Shown: positions 8,519 through 18,943, numbered from the stretch's first letter. The stretch is 38,368 nucleotides of DNA from Candidatus Paceibacter sp. (GCA_014237915.1 JABACC010000001.1:1-38368), one strand, 5' to 3'. Notes: generated by a model from the sequence alone, not told the origin. Numbers and translations: made by a program.

Positions 8519-9625
8519 CTAAAAAGGATTTGTTCCCCCGCGAACTTCAAAATGAAGATGAGTCCCTGTTGATTTTCCAGTTGAGCCCATATACCCAATA
8601 ACCTGCCCTTGAACAACATAAGACCCAGCCCAAACTAAATTTCTCGAAAGATGAGAATAAAGAGTTTGTGTTCCATTTGAATGTGCAATAACAATATAAT
8701 TTCCATAACCACCATTCCAACCACCAGAACGAGACAAAATAACAGAACCGGAAGCTACAGCCACAATGGGAGAGCCATGAGGAGAAGCAAAATCTATAGC
8801 ATTTTTTCCATGCATTCCTTGAGATCTCCATGATCCTGGAGCAGGGTTTATAAAAAACCCTGTTGTATCAGCTCGCACTTGTGTGTATGATTTTGGATCA
8901 GAAATAGCAACATGATCTATAACCATTTCTCCGTTTGGAATAACAAGCTCAGATCCAACCTCAAGAGCCTGTCCATCTAGAATTTCATTGAAACTTATGA
9001 TTTCATCTTCGTCTGCCTTATATTTTTTAGCGATCGATGAAAGAGTATCTCCTTTTTTTATAATATGAGTTAGGCCTTCAATTGGTAAAATAATTAGTTC
9101 TTGCCCTGGTTTAATATATCTTCCTTTTATATTGTTGGCCCATAAAATTGTATTTATAGAGACATCAAAAAGTTCTGCAATATCAGACAGAGTATCACCT
9201 TTTTTTATAACATAAATACTGATTCTATCTTTGTCTGCTCCAGAAAAATTAGCATCTTTGTAATCATCAGAAAGGTAAGAGTATGAAGCTGAGATAGAAT
9301 TTTCTTTAAATTTTACGTCATCTCCTCCAAAAGGAATATTTTTTAAATATTCATTATAAATTTTTTCTGGACTTAAATAAGAATTTTCTTGAACAAGAAA
9401 GTTTTCAAATTTTTCATCTACTGAATTTTTTTCAATTTCTAAAACATATTTTTTATTAAAAAAATCTGAAAAAGACGCAGCAAGAGAAAAAATAGGGAAA
9501 AGCATAATTAAGAAAAAAATCACCCTTTTTTCTTTTTTTAGAGTTTTTGTTTTATTTTTTAAAAAACTATAAAGTTTTTTAATGCTGTTTTTTCTATTTT
9601 TTATAAAAAAAATTTTAACAAACAA
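8519..9625 (-). CDS. LysM-domain M23 peptidoglycan endopeptidase
   Basis: Two LysM domains (IKKGDTLSDIAELF..., IKKGDTLSSIAKKY...) and M23 motifs (HGKNAIDFA, YSHLS, GTHLHFEVR). Listed start is TTG, so the true start is uncertain. Confidence 0.93.
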   Translation of the reverse strand: MFVKIFFIKNRKNSIKKLYSFLKNKTKTLKKEKRVIFFLIMLFPIFSLAASFSDFFNKKYVLEIEKNSVDEKFENFLVQENSYLSPEKIYNEYLKNIPFGGDDVKFKENSISASYSYLSDDYKDANFSGADKDRISIYVIKKGDTLSDIAELFDVSINTILWANNIKGRYIKPGQELIILPIEGLTHIIKKGDTLSSIAKKYKADEDEIISFNEILDGQALEVGSELVIPNGEMVIDHVAISDPKSYTQVRADTTGFFINPAPGSWRSQGMHGKNAIDFASPHGSPIVAVASGSVILSRSGGWNGGYGNYIVIAHSNGTQTLYSHLSRNLVWAGSYVVQGQVIGYMGSTGKSTGTHLHFEVRGGTNPF

Positions 9626-9750
9626 AAAGCCAGAGACTTTTGTAAGTATTTACTATATTTTAGTATATTAAAAAACTTCGTCAATACTCATTGTGGATAA
9701 AAAATAAAGTGGATTTTAGGACTATAAATTGATATATTTAAGAAATATTT

Positions 9751-11151
9751 ATGAATAATCTTTTTTTTAGTAAAAAAAATATTTTAATTTTCTTTTTTCT
9801 GACTATTTTTTTGTTATCTTTTTTAATAAATTTTTCGTATGGGGCTGAAAAAGACAGAATTAAAGGCTGGGCTTGGTCTGAAAATATTGGCTGGATAAGT
9901 TTAAATTGTTCAAATACTGATTATTGTAATGAAATTGATTATGGAGTGACTATTTTAAGCACTGGGTATTTAAGCGGTTACGCTTGGTCTGAAAATATTG
10001 GATGGATAGATTTTTCTTCATACGGAGACGCTTTTTTTAATTCAAACACCGGTGATTTATCTGGAAGCGTGAGAGTTGTTTCCGGCCTTGAAGACAGCGG
10101 AGATGATTTTGATGGAAGAATTTCTTTAAGTGGTTCAAATTATGGATTAAGTTTAGATTTAAATACTTACGAAATTGAAGGCTGGGCTTGGGGATCTGAG
10201 GTTTTAGGTTGGATAAGTTTTAATTGCAGTAACGAAAATAGTTGTTCCTCTTCCAATTACAGCAGTACCTACGATCCTTTTTATTTTGATTTTACAGCAA
10301 GCGCCGGACTTTCTTTAAACGATGAAGCGGATTATCAATCAGATGTTACTTTATCTTGGGAAACAGAAGAGTCTGTAACCTCGTGTCTTGCAACAGGAGG
10401 ATCCGGAACAGAGTGGACAGATGAGCAAGTTAAAACAACAGGTTATCCAACAATTTCAACTTTTACCATTTCTGAAATTGAAGAAGATAATAGTTTTTCT
10501 CTTGAATGTCAAAATGCTGCAGGTTTCAAAATTCAAAGGGATTTAGATATTTTTGTAAAACCACCAGCTCCGATCGTTTCAATTTCTTCAGATGATAATA
10601 ATATTAATTATGGTGGAAGTATAAAATTAACCTGGACAGCTCTACATGTTGGTTCTTGTGAAGCAAGCGGATCTTGGACAGGATCAAAAAGTATTGGAGA
10701 AAACATTACAGAGGACAAGAGTAACTTAACAAATTTTGAAAATTATTATCTTTTAACCTGTATTAGTTCCTACCCATCGTATTATCCAGATTCTGTTTCT
10801 GCTAGTGTTTTGGTAAATGTTGAAAAATTAGAGGTTGATTTTTATGCCGACAAAGAAATTATTCCATACAACGATCCAGTTATTTTAAATTGGAGAATTG
10901 ATTATGCCAACTCTTGTTCGATAAGTGGAGATTGGGATTTATTTGATTTTCCAACAGATCCATACGATCCTGATAATCCAACTTATGAATTTCCAATTTC
11001 CGCAGGAAATCATACTTTTGAAACAGGTATTAAAAACGTAGAGGGTGAAATATTTTCCTACACCCTAACTTGTTCTGGAACTAACGGGCAAACTTACGAA
11101 GAAACAATAAATGTTAAAGTTGGTGAGAATCCTATTTTTAGAGAAAATTAA
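9751..11151 (+). CDS. Exported surface protein with GWAWSENIGWIS repeats and Ig-like regions
   Basis: Signal peptide; repeats IKGWAWSENIGWISLNC, LSGYAWSENIGWIDFSS, IEGWAWGSEVLGWISFNC; later beta-rich segments with paired Cys. Confidence 0.8.
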   Translation: MNNLFFSKKNILIFFFLTIFLLSFLINFSYGAEKDRIKGWAWSENIGWISLNCSNTDYCNEIDYGVTILSTGYLSGYAWSENIGWIDFSSYGDAFFNSNTGDLSGSVRVVSGLEDSGDDFDGRISLSGSNYGLSLDLNTYEIEGWAWGSEVLGWISFNCSNENSCSSSNYSSTYDPFYFDFTASAGLSLNDEADYQSDVTLSWETEESVTSCLATGGSGTEWTDEQVKTTGYPTISTFTISEIEEDNSFSLECQNAAGFKIQRDLDIFVKPPAPIVSISSDDNNINYGGSIKLTWTALHVGSCEASGSWTGSKSIGENITEDKSNLTNFENYYLLTCISSYPSYYPDSVSASVLVNVEKLEVDFYADKEIIPYNDPVILNWRIDYANSCSISGDWDLFDFPTDPYDPDNPTYEFPISAGNHTFETGIKNVEGEIFSYTLTCSGTNGQTYEETINVKVGENPIFREN

Positions 11152-11206
11152 TTTGAAAAATTAAATTTTTAAATTTTAAAAATACAAAAATAAAAATCCT
11201 ATAAAA

Positions 11207-13174
11207 ATGGAGCAGTTAAACAAAAACCAAAAAAAAGCAGTTTTGAAAAAAGCTGGCCCAACCCTTGTTTTAGCAGGTGCTGGATCTGGAAAAACAAAAA
11301 CTCTCACAGAAAGAATAATAAATTTAATCGAGCAAAGAGAAGTTTTACCACAAAATATTTTAGCCCTAACTTTTACAAACAAAGCAGCAGCTGAAATGAA
11401 AAAAAGAATACAGGAAAAAATTTTAGAAAACCCAAAATTAAATTTTCCAGTTTTAGAAAATGGATTTTTTCCGCACGTTTCAACATTCCACTCTTTAGGA
11501 GTTTTTATTTTAAAAGATAATTATAAAAGCTTAGGAATTTCAAAATTTTTTTCTATTTATAACAAAGAAGATTCAAAAAAAACTTTGAAAGAAGCAATGA
11601 AAAATATGGAAATTGACATTAAAGAATTTGAGCCAAAAAAATTTTTATCTTTAATTTCTAAAAACAAAGGAGCAGGAATTTCTTTTGAAGATTTTTTAAA
11701 AAATTTTTCTGAAGAGAAAAATTTTTATAACCAAACCTTTATAAAAGCTTGGGGTGAATATGAAAAATTAAAAAAAGAAGATAAATCTTACGATTTTGAT
11801 GATCTTCTTTTGGAATCTTTAAAAATTTTAGAAATTCCAGAAAGAAGAGAACACTATTTAAAAAAATGGACTCATATTCATATCGATGAATATCAAGACA
11901 CAAACGAAGTTCAGCAAAAAATGCTTGAAGCTTTAACAAATCCTGAGAAAAAAAATATTTTTGCGGTGGGCGACCCAGATCAATTAATTTATTCTTGGAG
12001 AGGTTCAAAAATTGAAAATATTTTAAATTTTTCAAAAAAATTTCAAGAAACTGAAACTATTTTTTTAGAAGAAAATTATCGCTCGTCTGGAAATATTGTA
12101 GAAGCTTCAAATTTTGTTATTGAAAAAAATGAAAACAGGTTTCCCAAAAAATTAGTTTCTCAAAAGGAAATTGGCGAAAAAATTTCTCTTTATACGGCTT
12201 TTTCTGAAAAAGATGAAGCTTTGTTTGTGGTGGAAAAAATAAAAGATTTTTTAAAAAATAAAATAAATTTAAATGAAATTTCAGTTTTGTATAGAGCAAA
12301 TTTTCAATCAAGAGTTTTGGAGGAAGCTTTTTTAAAAGCGGGAATTTCATATCAAGTTTTAGGAACAAAATTTTTTGAAAGAGCCGAGGTTAAAGATATT
12401 ATTTCTTATTTAAAATCAGCTTTAAACAGAGATTCAAAAGCCGATTTAAAAAGAGTTTACACAAACCCAAAAAGAGGAATTGGTAAAACATCAATTTTAA
12501 GAATTTTTAATTCTGAAATAGAAAAACTTTCTCCAAAAATAAAAGACCAGTGGCAAAAAACGGAAGATTTTTTAGACGAGATAAAAAAACATACAGAGAA
12601 AAATAAAATATCAGAAACGATAAATTTTATAATTGAAGGCTCTGGAATTGAAAAATCTTTTCGCGAAAAAAAAGACGAAGATTCTTTGGAAAGACTTGCT
12701 AATTGTTATGAAATTTCTTCTTTTGCTTCAAAATATGATGAATTTTCTCCAGAAGAAGGTTTAGAAAAATTTTTAGAAGAAGTTTCTTTAATGTCTGACG
12801 TTGATTCAAAAAAAGAAAATAAACAAAATCCCGCTGTAAAATTAATGACAATTCACGCCGCCAAAGGCCTTGAATTTGAATATATTTTTTTGGTAGGAGC
12901 AGAAGAAGCACTTTTTTCAGCTCAAACAGAGCTTTCAAAAAAAGAAGAAAAAGAAAAAAACGAGGAAGAGAGAAGGCTTTTTTACGTTGCCATGACAAGA
13001 GCTAAAGAAAAACTTTTTATTTCGTGGGCTCAGTTTAGAAATATGTATGGATCTTTAGAAACAAATTTTATTTCTTCTTTTGTTTTAGATATTCCAGAAA
13101 AGTTTTTAGAAAAACAAGACGATGGAAAAAATTTATCAGGAGGCTATTTAGAAGAAGAAATTTATATTGATTAA
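11207..13174 (+). CDS. uvrD: UvrD/PcrA/Rep-family superfamily 1 DNA helicase
   Basis: Walker A AGAGSGKTKTLTERI, DEYQDTNEVQQ, VGDPDQLIYSWRGS, TIHAAKGLEFEYIF, VAMTRAKEKL. Confidence 0.93.
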   Translation: MEQLNKNQKKAVLKKAGPTLVLAGAGSGKTKTLTERIINLIEQREVLPQNILALTFTNKAAAEMKKRIQEKILENPKLNFPVLENGFFPHVSTFHSLGVFILKDNYKSLGISKFFSIYNKEDSKKTLKEAMKNMEIDIKEFEPKKFLSLISKNKGAGISFEDFLKNFSEEKNFYNQTFIKAWGEYEKLKKEDKSYDFDDLLLESLKILEIPERREHYLKKWTHIHIDEYQDTNEVQQKMLEALTNPEKKNIFAVGDPDQLIYSWRGSKIENILNFSKKFQETETIFLEENYRSSGNIVEASNFVIEKNENRFPKKLVSQKEIGEKISLYTAFSEKDEALFVVEKIKDFLKNKINLNEISVLYRANFQSRVLEEAFLKAGISYQVLGTKFFERAEVKDIISYLKSALNRDSKADLKRVYTNPKRGIGKTSILRIFNSEIEKLSPKIKDQWQKTEDFLDEIKKHTEKNKISETINFIIEGSGIEKSFREKKDEDSLERLANCYEISSFASKYDEFSPEEGLEKFLEEVSLMSDVDSKKENKQNPAVKLMTIHAAKGLEFEYIFLVGAEEALFSAQTELSKKEEKEKNEEERRLFYVAMTRAKEKLFISWAQFRNMYGSLETNFISSFVLDIPEKFLEKQDDGKNLSGGYLEEEIYID

Positions 13175-13216
13175 GTTTTAATGCTATAATTTTTAATTAT
13201 AGACTAAAAATACAAT

Positions 13217-13714
13217 ATGAATTTTTTACAAAGAATTTTAAAAACAAAAAAAGTTAAAAAAATAAAAGAAAATTTTTCTGAAGTTGATCAAAAAATTGGT
13301 TTTTCAGAAAAAATTGAAGATTTAAAAGATGGAACAGAAGAGGTTTTGGAAAAAGTGGCTGATAAAATTGAAAATAAATTAGACGGAAAAATTTCTTACG
13401 ACAAATTTCTATCTGTGGAAGTAAAACTTGGAGAAATTTTGGAAGTAGAAGAGGTTTCTGGGTCAGATAAACTTTTAAAATTAAAGGTGAATTTTGGAGA
13501 AGAAAAACTTAGGCAAATTATTTCTGGGATAAAAAATTATTTTGAAAACCCGCAGGATTTAGTTGGAAAACAATGTCCTTTTGTGACAAATTTAGAACCA
13601 AGAAAAATTTTTGGACTTGAATCAGACGGAATGATTTTTGCTGTTTCAGATGAAGAAAATTTTTCTATTTTAGAACCTTCAAAAAAAATTAAAAATGGAA
13701 CAAGACTTGAATAA
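13217..13714 (+). CDS. Stand-alone tRNA-binding-domain (EMAPII/MetG C-terminal-like) protein
   Basis: FLSVEVKLGEILEVEEVSGSDKLLKLKVNFGEE...RQIISGIKNYF...DGMIFAVSDEE matches the OB-fold tRNA_bind domain pattern. Confidence 0.85.
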   Translation: MNFLQRILKTKKVKKIKENFSEVDQKIGFSEKIEDLKDGTEEVLEKVADKIENKLDGKISYDKFLSVEVKLGEILEVEEVSGSDKLLKLKVNFGEEKLRQIISGIKNYFENPQDLVGKQCPFVTNLEPRKIFGLESDGMIFAVSDEENFSILEPSKKIKNGTRLE

Positions 13715-14372
13715 AAAAAATAAATTCTTCGATAAAACTAAAGAAAAAATTAAATCTAGCGGTAATTTTGAAGAACAATTTATTGAAGAGTTAAAAAAAA
13801 ATAAATTTTTTACTTTTTACAACAATTATTTTGAAGGCAAAAATTCTATTTATTTTATTTATCTTTTTTCTTTTTTGGATTGTATTTTGGTGGCTGTTCC
13901 TCTTGAAATTTTTTCTGCTTTTTATATTTTAAAAAATAGAGCAGTTAAAATAATTCCTTATACTTTAAAAATTGGAATTTTATCAACTTTGGGCGCGATT
14001 TTAATTTATTTTATAGGAATTTATTTTAATGAAGTTATTTTTAAATTTTTTCCGTCAATTCTTGAAAGCGAAGTTTATTTAAAATTTCTAAATGTTTCAG
14101 AGGCTGATAAATTTTTACTAATTTTTCTAACAACAGGATTTTCAGTATTTTTTTTAGGAGTTTTTCTTTCAGGTTTTTTTAAATTCGGATTTATCGCATT
14201 TGTTTTAGCAGTTTTTACTTCCAGAATGATTAGGTTTTTGGTTTTAAATTTTTTAATAAAAAAATATGGAACAGAAGCTTTTTCTGAAGATAGAAGAAAA
14301 TCATTTTTAATGATTTCATTTTTAATTTTTGTATTTTTTATTTATGTTTTATTTAAAATTTTAAGCCCTTAA
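13695..14372 (+). CDS. Polytopic membrane protein, possibly YqaA/VTT (SNARE-associated) like
   Basis: Multiple hydrophobic helices; LDCILVAVPLEIF region resembles YqaA-type VTT proteins; overlaps upstream ORF by 20 bp. Confidence 0.55.
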   Translation: MEQDLNKKNKFFDKTKEKIKSSGNFEEQFIEELKKNKFFTFYNNYFEGKNSIYFIYLFSFLDCILVAVPLEIFSAFYILKNRAVKIIPYTLKIGILSTLGAILIYFIGIYFNEVIFKFFPSILESEVYLKFLNVSEADKFLLIFLTTGFSVFFLGVFLSGFFKFGFIAFVLAVFTSRMIRFLVLNFLIKKYGTEAFSEDRRKSFLMISFLIFVFFIYVLFKILSP

Positions 14373-14374
14373 GT

Positions 14375-14389
14375 TATAATAAAAGTATG
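14375..14389 (+). promoter_or_regulatory. -10 element TATAAT 6 nt upstream of ATG (predicted leaderless start)
   Basis: TATAAT-aaaagt-ATG. Confidence 0.6.
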
Positions 14390-15334
14390 AAAAATAGATG
14401 GCAAAAAATAAAAAAAAGTTGGAAAAAATTATTTTCTAAAAAGTATATTACAACTTTTATTGTAAAAGAAAATTCTTTTAGAATCTTAGAATTTAAAAAA
14501 ACAAAAAAAGGGCTTTTGCCAGTTTATGAAAAAACAGGAAATTTTGATAAAGAAATTTTTTTAATTGAAGAAAATATTTTTAGAAAGGATAATTTTTTAA
14601 AATTTTTTAAAAAAACAAAAAAAGATTTAGGTTCTGATTTAATTATTTTTAATAAAATAGAAAATAAAAAATTGGAAAATAGTTTGAAAGATTGTTTTAC
14701 TTTTTCTGGTTTTTCAAATGTTTTTTCTTTTGATTTAGAAAAATCTTTAAATTTTATTTTTTCAGAAAAAGATAAAGAAAAATATTTTACATATTTTAAA
14801 ACACAAAATTCAGGAATTTTTTTTAATAATAATAAAAATAAAATTTTAGATTTTAAAAATCTCGATGATCTTGAAAATTTTCTAAAAAATAAAAACTTTC
14901 AATCTGATGATATTTGTTTTTCTGGGAATATTGAAGATGTTGATTTCATAAAAACGTTTTTTAAAAAATATTTTTTTCACGTAGAGCCTTTAAATGTTTG
15001 GCAAAATCTTTTTTCTTTTGATAAATTTATTCCAGAAAATATTTTATTTGAAGACTCTTTTTTTTATACTGAAAACATAGCTTTTGCTTTAAAATTTTTT
15101 AATGAAAAAGGAAGAAAATTTGAAAAAAAAGAAAATACACCAGAATCAAAAAATAAAAAAAATATTTCCAAAGATTTAAAACTTAAAAAAAATAAAAAAA
15201 ATACAGAGAAAACAATTTCAGAAAAAAATACAGAGAAAACAATTTCAGAAAAAGATTTTAGTCAGAAAAAGACAAACTATTCTTCTTTAGATTTTTCCAA
15301 ACTTACATCGTTTTCAAATTCTTCAGAAAAATAA
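14387..15334 (+). CDS. Lys-rich protein of unknown function
   Basis: 315 aa ORF with its own -10 box; contains a 27-bp (NTEKTISEK) tandem duplication near the C-terminus. Confidence 0.65.
   Translation: MKNRWQKIKKSWKKLFSKKYITTFIVKENSFRILEFKKTKKGLLPVYEKTGNFDKEIFLIEENIFRKDNFLKFFKKTKKDLGSDLIIFNKIENKKLENSLKDCFTFSGFSNVFSFDLEKSLNFIFSEKDKEKYFTYFKTQNSGIFFNNNKNKILDFKNLDDLENFLKNKNFQSDDICFSGNIEDVDFIKTFFKKYFFHVEPLNVWQNLFSFDKFIPENILFEDSFFYTENIAFALKFFNEKGRKFEKKENTPESKNKKNISKDLKLKKNKKNTEKTISEKNTEKTISEKDFSQKKTNYSSLDFSKLTSFSNSSEK
15200..15253 (+). repeat. 27-bp exact tandem duplication
   Basis: (aatacagagaaaacaatttcagaaaaa) x2. Confidence 0.85.
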
Positions 15335-15427
15335 ATATTTGTTAAAAATTATTTTTTAACTCAGCCAAAACCAAAAGAATATAGTGGAAAAATTGTTGAT
15401 AAAAAATTTTAAAAATATATTTATTTA

Positions 15428-15456
15428 TTGACTATGAATTTTTGTTTTGATAAAAT
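15428..15456 (+). promoter_or_regulatory. Sigma70-like promoter for tuf
   Basis: TTGACT - 17 nt - TAAAAT with an extended TG (TGaTAAAAT); about 95 nt upstream of ATG. Confidence 0.75.
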
Positions 15457-15551
15457 TCCCACTACATATTTTTGCTTTTTTCTTTTTTCTTTTGTAAACT
15501 AAAAAGAAGAAAATAAATATTATTAGATTAAAATTAATTATATAAATTACT

Positions 15552-16745
15552 ATGGCAGAAGCATTTGATAGATCAAAACCACATATTAATGTGGGAACAA
15601 TTGGACACGTTGATCACGGAAAAACAACACTTACAGCCGCTATTTTAAATTCACTTAATTTAGCTGGAAATTACGTAAAAATGAAGGCAATCGATGAAAT
15701 CGATAATGCCCCAGAAGAAAAAGAAAGAGGAATTACAATTGCTCTTTCTCACAATGAATACGAAACAGCAAACAGACATTACGCTCATATTGATGCACCA
15801 GGTCACGCCGACTACATTAAAAACATGATTACGGGAGCTGCACAAATGGACGGAGCTATTTTAGTAGTTGCTGCATCTGACGGATTAATGCCTCAAACCA
15901 GAGAACACATTTTGCTTGCAAAACAAGTTGGAGTTCCAAAAATTATTGTATTTTTAAATAAATGCGATGTGGTAGACGACGAAGAAATGATTATGCTTGT
16001 TGAAGAAGAAATTAGAGAAACTCTAACTCAATACGGATTTGACGGAGAAAAAACACCTTTTGTTAAAGGATCAGCCTTAAAAGCATCAGAAGCAACAGAT
16101 GTTAATGACGAATGGGTACAAAAAGTTATTGAACTTGCAAATCAAATGGATACTTATTTTGAAGTTCCAGAAAGAGACGAAGCTGGAGCATTTTTAATGC
16201 CTATTGAAGACGTTTTTTCAATCGAAGGTAGAGGAACTGTTGTTACAGGAAAAATCGAAAGAGGAATTGTAAAAGTAAACGAAGAAGTTGAAATCGTTGG
16301 AATTAAAGACACAGAAAAAACAATTGTTACAGGAATTGAAATGTTTAACAGACAACTAGATGAAGGTAGAGCAGGGGACAATGCAGGAGTTTTACTAAGA
16401 GGTGTTAAAAAAGAAGATATTCACAGAGGACAAGTTCTTGCAAAAATAGGATCTGTTACTCCACACACAGAATTTGAATCAGAAGTTTATATTCTTAAAA
16501 AAGAAGAAGGTGGAAGACACACTCCATTTTTTACAGGGTACAAACCACAATTCTATGTTAGAACAACAGACGTTACAGGAGAAGTAACACTTGCAGAAGG
16601 AACAGAAATGGTTATGCCGGGAGATACTGTTACTTTCAAAGTAAAACTACACACACCAGTGGCTATGGAAGATAAAATGAGATTTGCTGTTAGAGAAGGA
16701 GGAAAAACAGTTGGTGCGGGAGTTGTAACAAAAATTGTTGCCTAA
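15552..16745 (+). CDS. tuf: Elongation factor Tu
   Basis: [44 protein letters not shown]; 397 aa. Confidence 0.99.
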   Translation: MAEAFDRSKPHINVGTIGHVDHGKTTLTAAILNSLNLAGNYVKMKAIDEIDNAPEEKERGITIALSHNEYETANRHYAHIDAPGHADYIKNMITGAAQMDGAILVVAASDGLMPQTREHILLAKQVGVPKIIVFLNKCDVVDDEEMIMLVEEEIRETLTQYGFDGEKTPFVKGSALKASEATDVNDEWVQKVIELANQMDTYFEVPERDEAGAFLMPIEDVFSIEGRGTVVTGKIERGIVKVNEEVEIVGIKDTEKTIVTGIEMFNRQLDEGRAGDNAGVLLRGVKKEDIHRGQVLAKIGSVTPHTEFESEVYILKKEEGGRHTPFFTGYKPQFYVRTTDVTGEVTLAEGTEMVMPGDTVTFKVKLHTPVAMEDKMRFAVREGGKTVGAGVVTKIVA

Positions 16746-16785
16746 TAAAAATTAACAAATTGCTAATTTTTAGCAAAAACAAAAA

Positions 16786-17127
16786 ATGACAACACAAGAA
16801 AAAAAAGCAAAAAATACAAGCGGAGAGAAAATGAGAATCAAAGTTTCAGCTTATGATACAAAGGTTTTAGACAATTCTGTTTCTGAAATAGTGGATAACG
16901 CTATTCGTTTTGAAGCTGCTATCAGGGGACCAGTTCCAATGCCAACAAAAGCTAAGAAATACACAGTTAACAGGGCAACTTTTGTGCACAAAGATTCTCG
17001 CGAACAATTTGAGATGAAAATCCACACTCGGGTTATTGATATTTTAAACCCAACATCTAAAATTGTTGAAGCGCTTTCAAACTTATCATTACCATCAGGG
17101 GTGAATGCAGATATAAAAATTATTTAA
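16786..17127 (+). CDS. rpsJ: 30S ribosomal protein S10
   Basis: MRIKVSAYDTKVLDNSVSEIV...GPVPMPTKAKKYTVNRATFVHKDSREQFEMKIHTRVIDI. Confidence 0.97.
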   Translation: MTTQEKKAKNTSGEKMRIKVSAYDTKVLDNSVSEIVDNAIRFEAAIRGPVPMPTKAKKYTVNRATFVHKDSREQFEMKIHTRVIDILNPTSKIVEALSNLSLPSGVNADIKII

Positions 17128-17184
17128 ATTAAAGTTTATTTTAATTTAAAAATTTTGTCTGCCTCTGGCTAATTAAAAAGAAAA

Positions 17185-17796
17185 ATGAAAAAATTTATTT
17201 TAGGACTAAAAGGTCCAATGACGCAGATTTTTAACGAACAAGGAGAAGCAGTTCCTGTAACCGTTGTTTCTGTTGAACCAAATTTTGTAACAGCTATTAG
17301 AAATCTTGAAAAAGATGGCTATGACTCTGTCGCAATTTCTTTTGGAGAACAAAAAGAAAGCAGAATTTCAAAAGCTCTTTTAGGGCATTTGAAAAAACCT
17401 TTCAGATACACCAGAGAATTTCGTTTGGAAAAACCAGCGGAATTTAAAGTAGGGGACGAAATTAATTTAGAGATTTTTGAAAAAGGGGAAAAAATTGAAG
17501 TATCTTCAATTTCAAAAGGAAAAGGGTTTCAAGGAGCTGTGAAAAGATGGAATTTTGCAGGAGGAAGAAGGTCACACGGAAACAAACACGCAGAAAGAGA
17601 AGTGGGATCAATTGGTGCTGGAACAACTCCCGGAAGAGTTTGGAAAGGAAAAAAAATGCCAGGAAGAATGGGTTCTGACAGAATAACTTTTAAAAATTTA
17701 AAAGTGGCAGGTCTTGATGCAGAAAATAACAGAATTTTTATCAAAGGATCTTTTGCTGGAAAAAAAGGTCAGTTGGTGGAGATTAAGATAAAATAA
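17185..17796 (+). CDS. rplC: 50S ribosomal protein L3
   Basis: GLKGPMTQIFNEQGEAVPVTVV...GKGFQGAVKRWNFAGGRRSHGN...PGRVWKGKKMPGRMGSDRIT. Confidence 0.98.
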   Translation: MKKFILGLKGPMTQIFNEQGEAVPVTVVSVEPNFVTAIRNLEKDGYDSVAISFGEQKESRISKALLGHLKKPFRYTREFRLEKPAEFKVGDEINLEIFEKGEKIEVSSISKGKGFQGAVKRWNFAGGRRSHGNKHAEREVGSIGAGTTPGRVWKGKKMPGRMGSDRITFKNLKVAGLDAENNRIFIKGSFAGKKGQLVEIKIK

Positions 17797-17835
17797 TTTT
17801 AAAAAAAATTTAAAATTAGAAAATATAAATAAAAA

Positions 17836-17870
17836 CAGGCACGCCTTCGGCGCGCCTGTTTTTTGTTTTT
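17836..17870 (+). terminator. Terminator after rplC
   Basis: CAGGC(A)CGCC-TTCG-GCGCGCCTG-like stem followed by TTTTTTG TTTTTT. Confidence 0.8.
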
Positions 17871-17939
17871 TATATTTATAAAATTTTGGAATAAAATTGT
17901 TTATTGGAAAAAATAATTATTGAAAATAGATAGTTTGAT

Positions 17940-17974
17940 GGGCGGGCCTCCGAAGGAGGCCCGCTTTGTTTTTT
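17940..17974 (+). terminator. Hairpin, copy 1 (GCGGGCCTCC-GAA-GGAGGCCCGC + TTTGTTTTTT)
   Basis: Perfect stem plus T-tract; identical 33-nt core at ~18566. Confidence 0.85.
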
Positions 17975-18075
17975 CGAAAACTTACTTATTTAGATGATTA
18001 AGATTTTCTTACTCTTTCATATTTAAAGTGTTAAAAAATTTGTTTTTTTTTTTTTTTTTTTGATAATATTTCATC

Positions 18076-18546
18076 ATGCAAATAAATATAATAGAAAAGA
18101 AAAATATATTAATTTTTTCAAAAAACTTATATTTAAGATCTCTGGTCGCATTAATTTATAATTCAATAGGATCTTTATTTATAATATGTACCTTAGGTAT
18201 TTTCCCTCTTATGTTATTAATAATTGATATAAATAAAAAACAAAAAGAAAATTGGCTAACTTCTGACAGCTTTTGGAGAAGACTTTTTTCTTTTAATTTC
18301 CACTCGTTAATCGGGTACATCTTCACCAGTATTACATTCTTTATTTTCCCTTTAGTTTATTGGTTGCTCAACAGAGAAAAAGAATCAAAAAATGATTTAG
18401 AATATAATGATTGGCTTAAATCAGATAGTTTTTTAAAAAAATCCTTTGCCACATATTTTCATTCCATCCTCCTATTATTCATTATTGGTTTTATCGCAGT
18501 TATTACAGGTATCGTTGTTACTGCTCTAGATTTATCTTCTGTTTAA
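18076..18546 (+). CDS. Polytopic membrane protein with duplicated WLxSDSFxx(R/K) motif
   Basis: NWLTSDSFWRRLFSFNFHSL... and DWLKSDSFLKKSFATYFHSI... within one ORF; hydrophobic helices. Confidence 0.75.
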   Translation: MQINIIEKKNILIFSKNLYLRSLVALIYNSIGSLFIICTLGIFPLMLLIIDINKKQKENWLTSDSFWRRLFSFNFHSLIGYIFTSITFFIFPLVYWLLNREKESKNDLEYNDWLKSDSFLKKSFATYFHSILLLFIIGFIAVITGIVVTALDLSSV

Positions 18547-18559
18547 TTAATTTTTTAAA

Positions 18560-18597
18560 AAACAAAGCGGGCCTCCGAAGGAGGCCCGCTTTGTTTT
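18560..18597 (+). terminator. Hairpin, copy 2 (AAAAAACAAAGCGGGCCTCC-GAA-GGAGGCCCGCTTTGTTTTTT)
   Basis: 20-bp stem; same core as the hairpin at 17942. Confidence 0.88.
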
Positions 18598-18623
18598 TTG
18601 AAAAATTTTATTATAATTAAAGT

Positions 18624-18821
18624 ATGAAAAATTTATTTGGGTTAAACAATGAAGAAGATAATTATAAATACAAAGGTTGGCTAAATTCAGACTTTCTTTT
18701 AAAAAGAGTTTTAGCTTTTTTTGGATATTCTGTTTTATCCACCTTGCTTGTTTGGGTTGTTATTCTATTGTTTCTTATATTTTTAGCAGCACTAACTTTT
18801 TTAATTAATTTAGTTTTCTAA
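18624..18821 (+). CDS. Small membrane protein paralogous to 18076..18546
   Basis: YKGWLNSDFLLKRVLAFFGYSVLSTLLVWVV shares the W-L-x-S-D-x-x-x-(K/R) motif; TATAAT-taaagt-ATG upstream. Confidence 0.7.
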   Translation: MKNLFGLNNEEDNYKYKGWLNSDFLLKRVLAFFGYSVLSTLLVWVVILLFLIFLAALTFLINLVF

Positions 18822-18848
18822 TATTTAAAAAATTAAGAAAGGTACAAG

Positions 18849-18882
18849 AGCGGATTTTGCGAAGCAAAATCCGCTTTTTCTT
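18849..18882 (+). terminator. Terminator AGCGGATTTTGC-GAA-GCAAAATCCGCT + TTTTCTTTTT
   Basis: 12-bp stem and T-tract; member of the GGATTTTGC hairpin family. Confidence 0.85.
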
Positions 18883-18896
18883 TTTAAGAAAAAAAT

Positions 18897-18923
18897 TTGT
18901 TTTTTTTATTATTGTGATATAAT
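18897..18923 (+). promoter_or_regulatory. Promoter for rplD-rplW-rplB (extended -10 TGATATAAT)
   Basis: TATAAT at 18918-18923 preceded by TGa; weak -35 TTGTTT. Confidence 0.6.
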
Positions 18924-18943
18924 TTTGGAACTTAAAAGTTTTT

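Noticed and set aside
18040-18062. Long poly-T run upstream of 18076
   Set aside because: Homopolymer typical of an AT-rich intergenic region and prone to sequencing error; no independent signal beyond a possible -10 (TAATAT) near the start.
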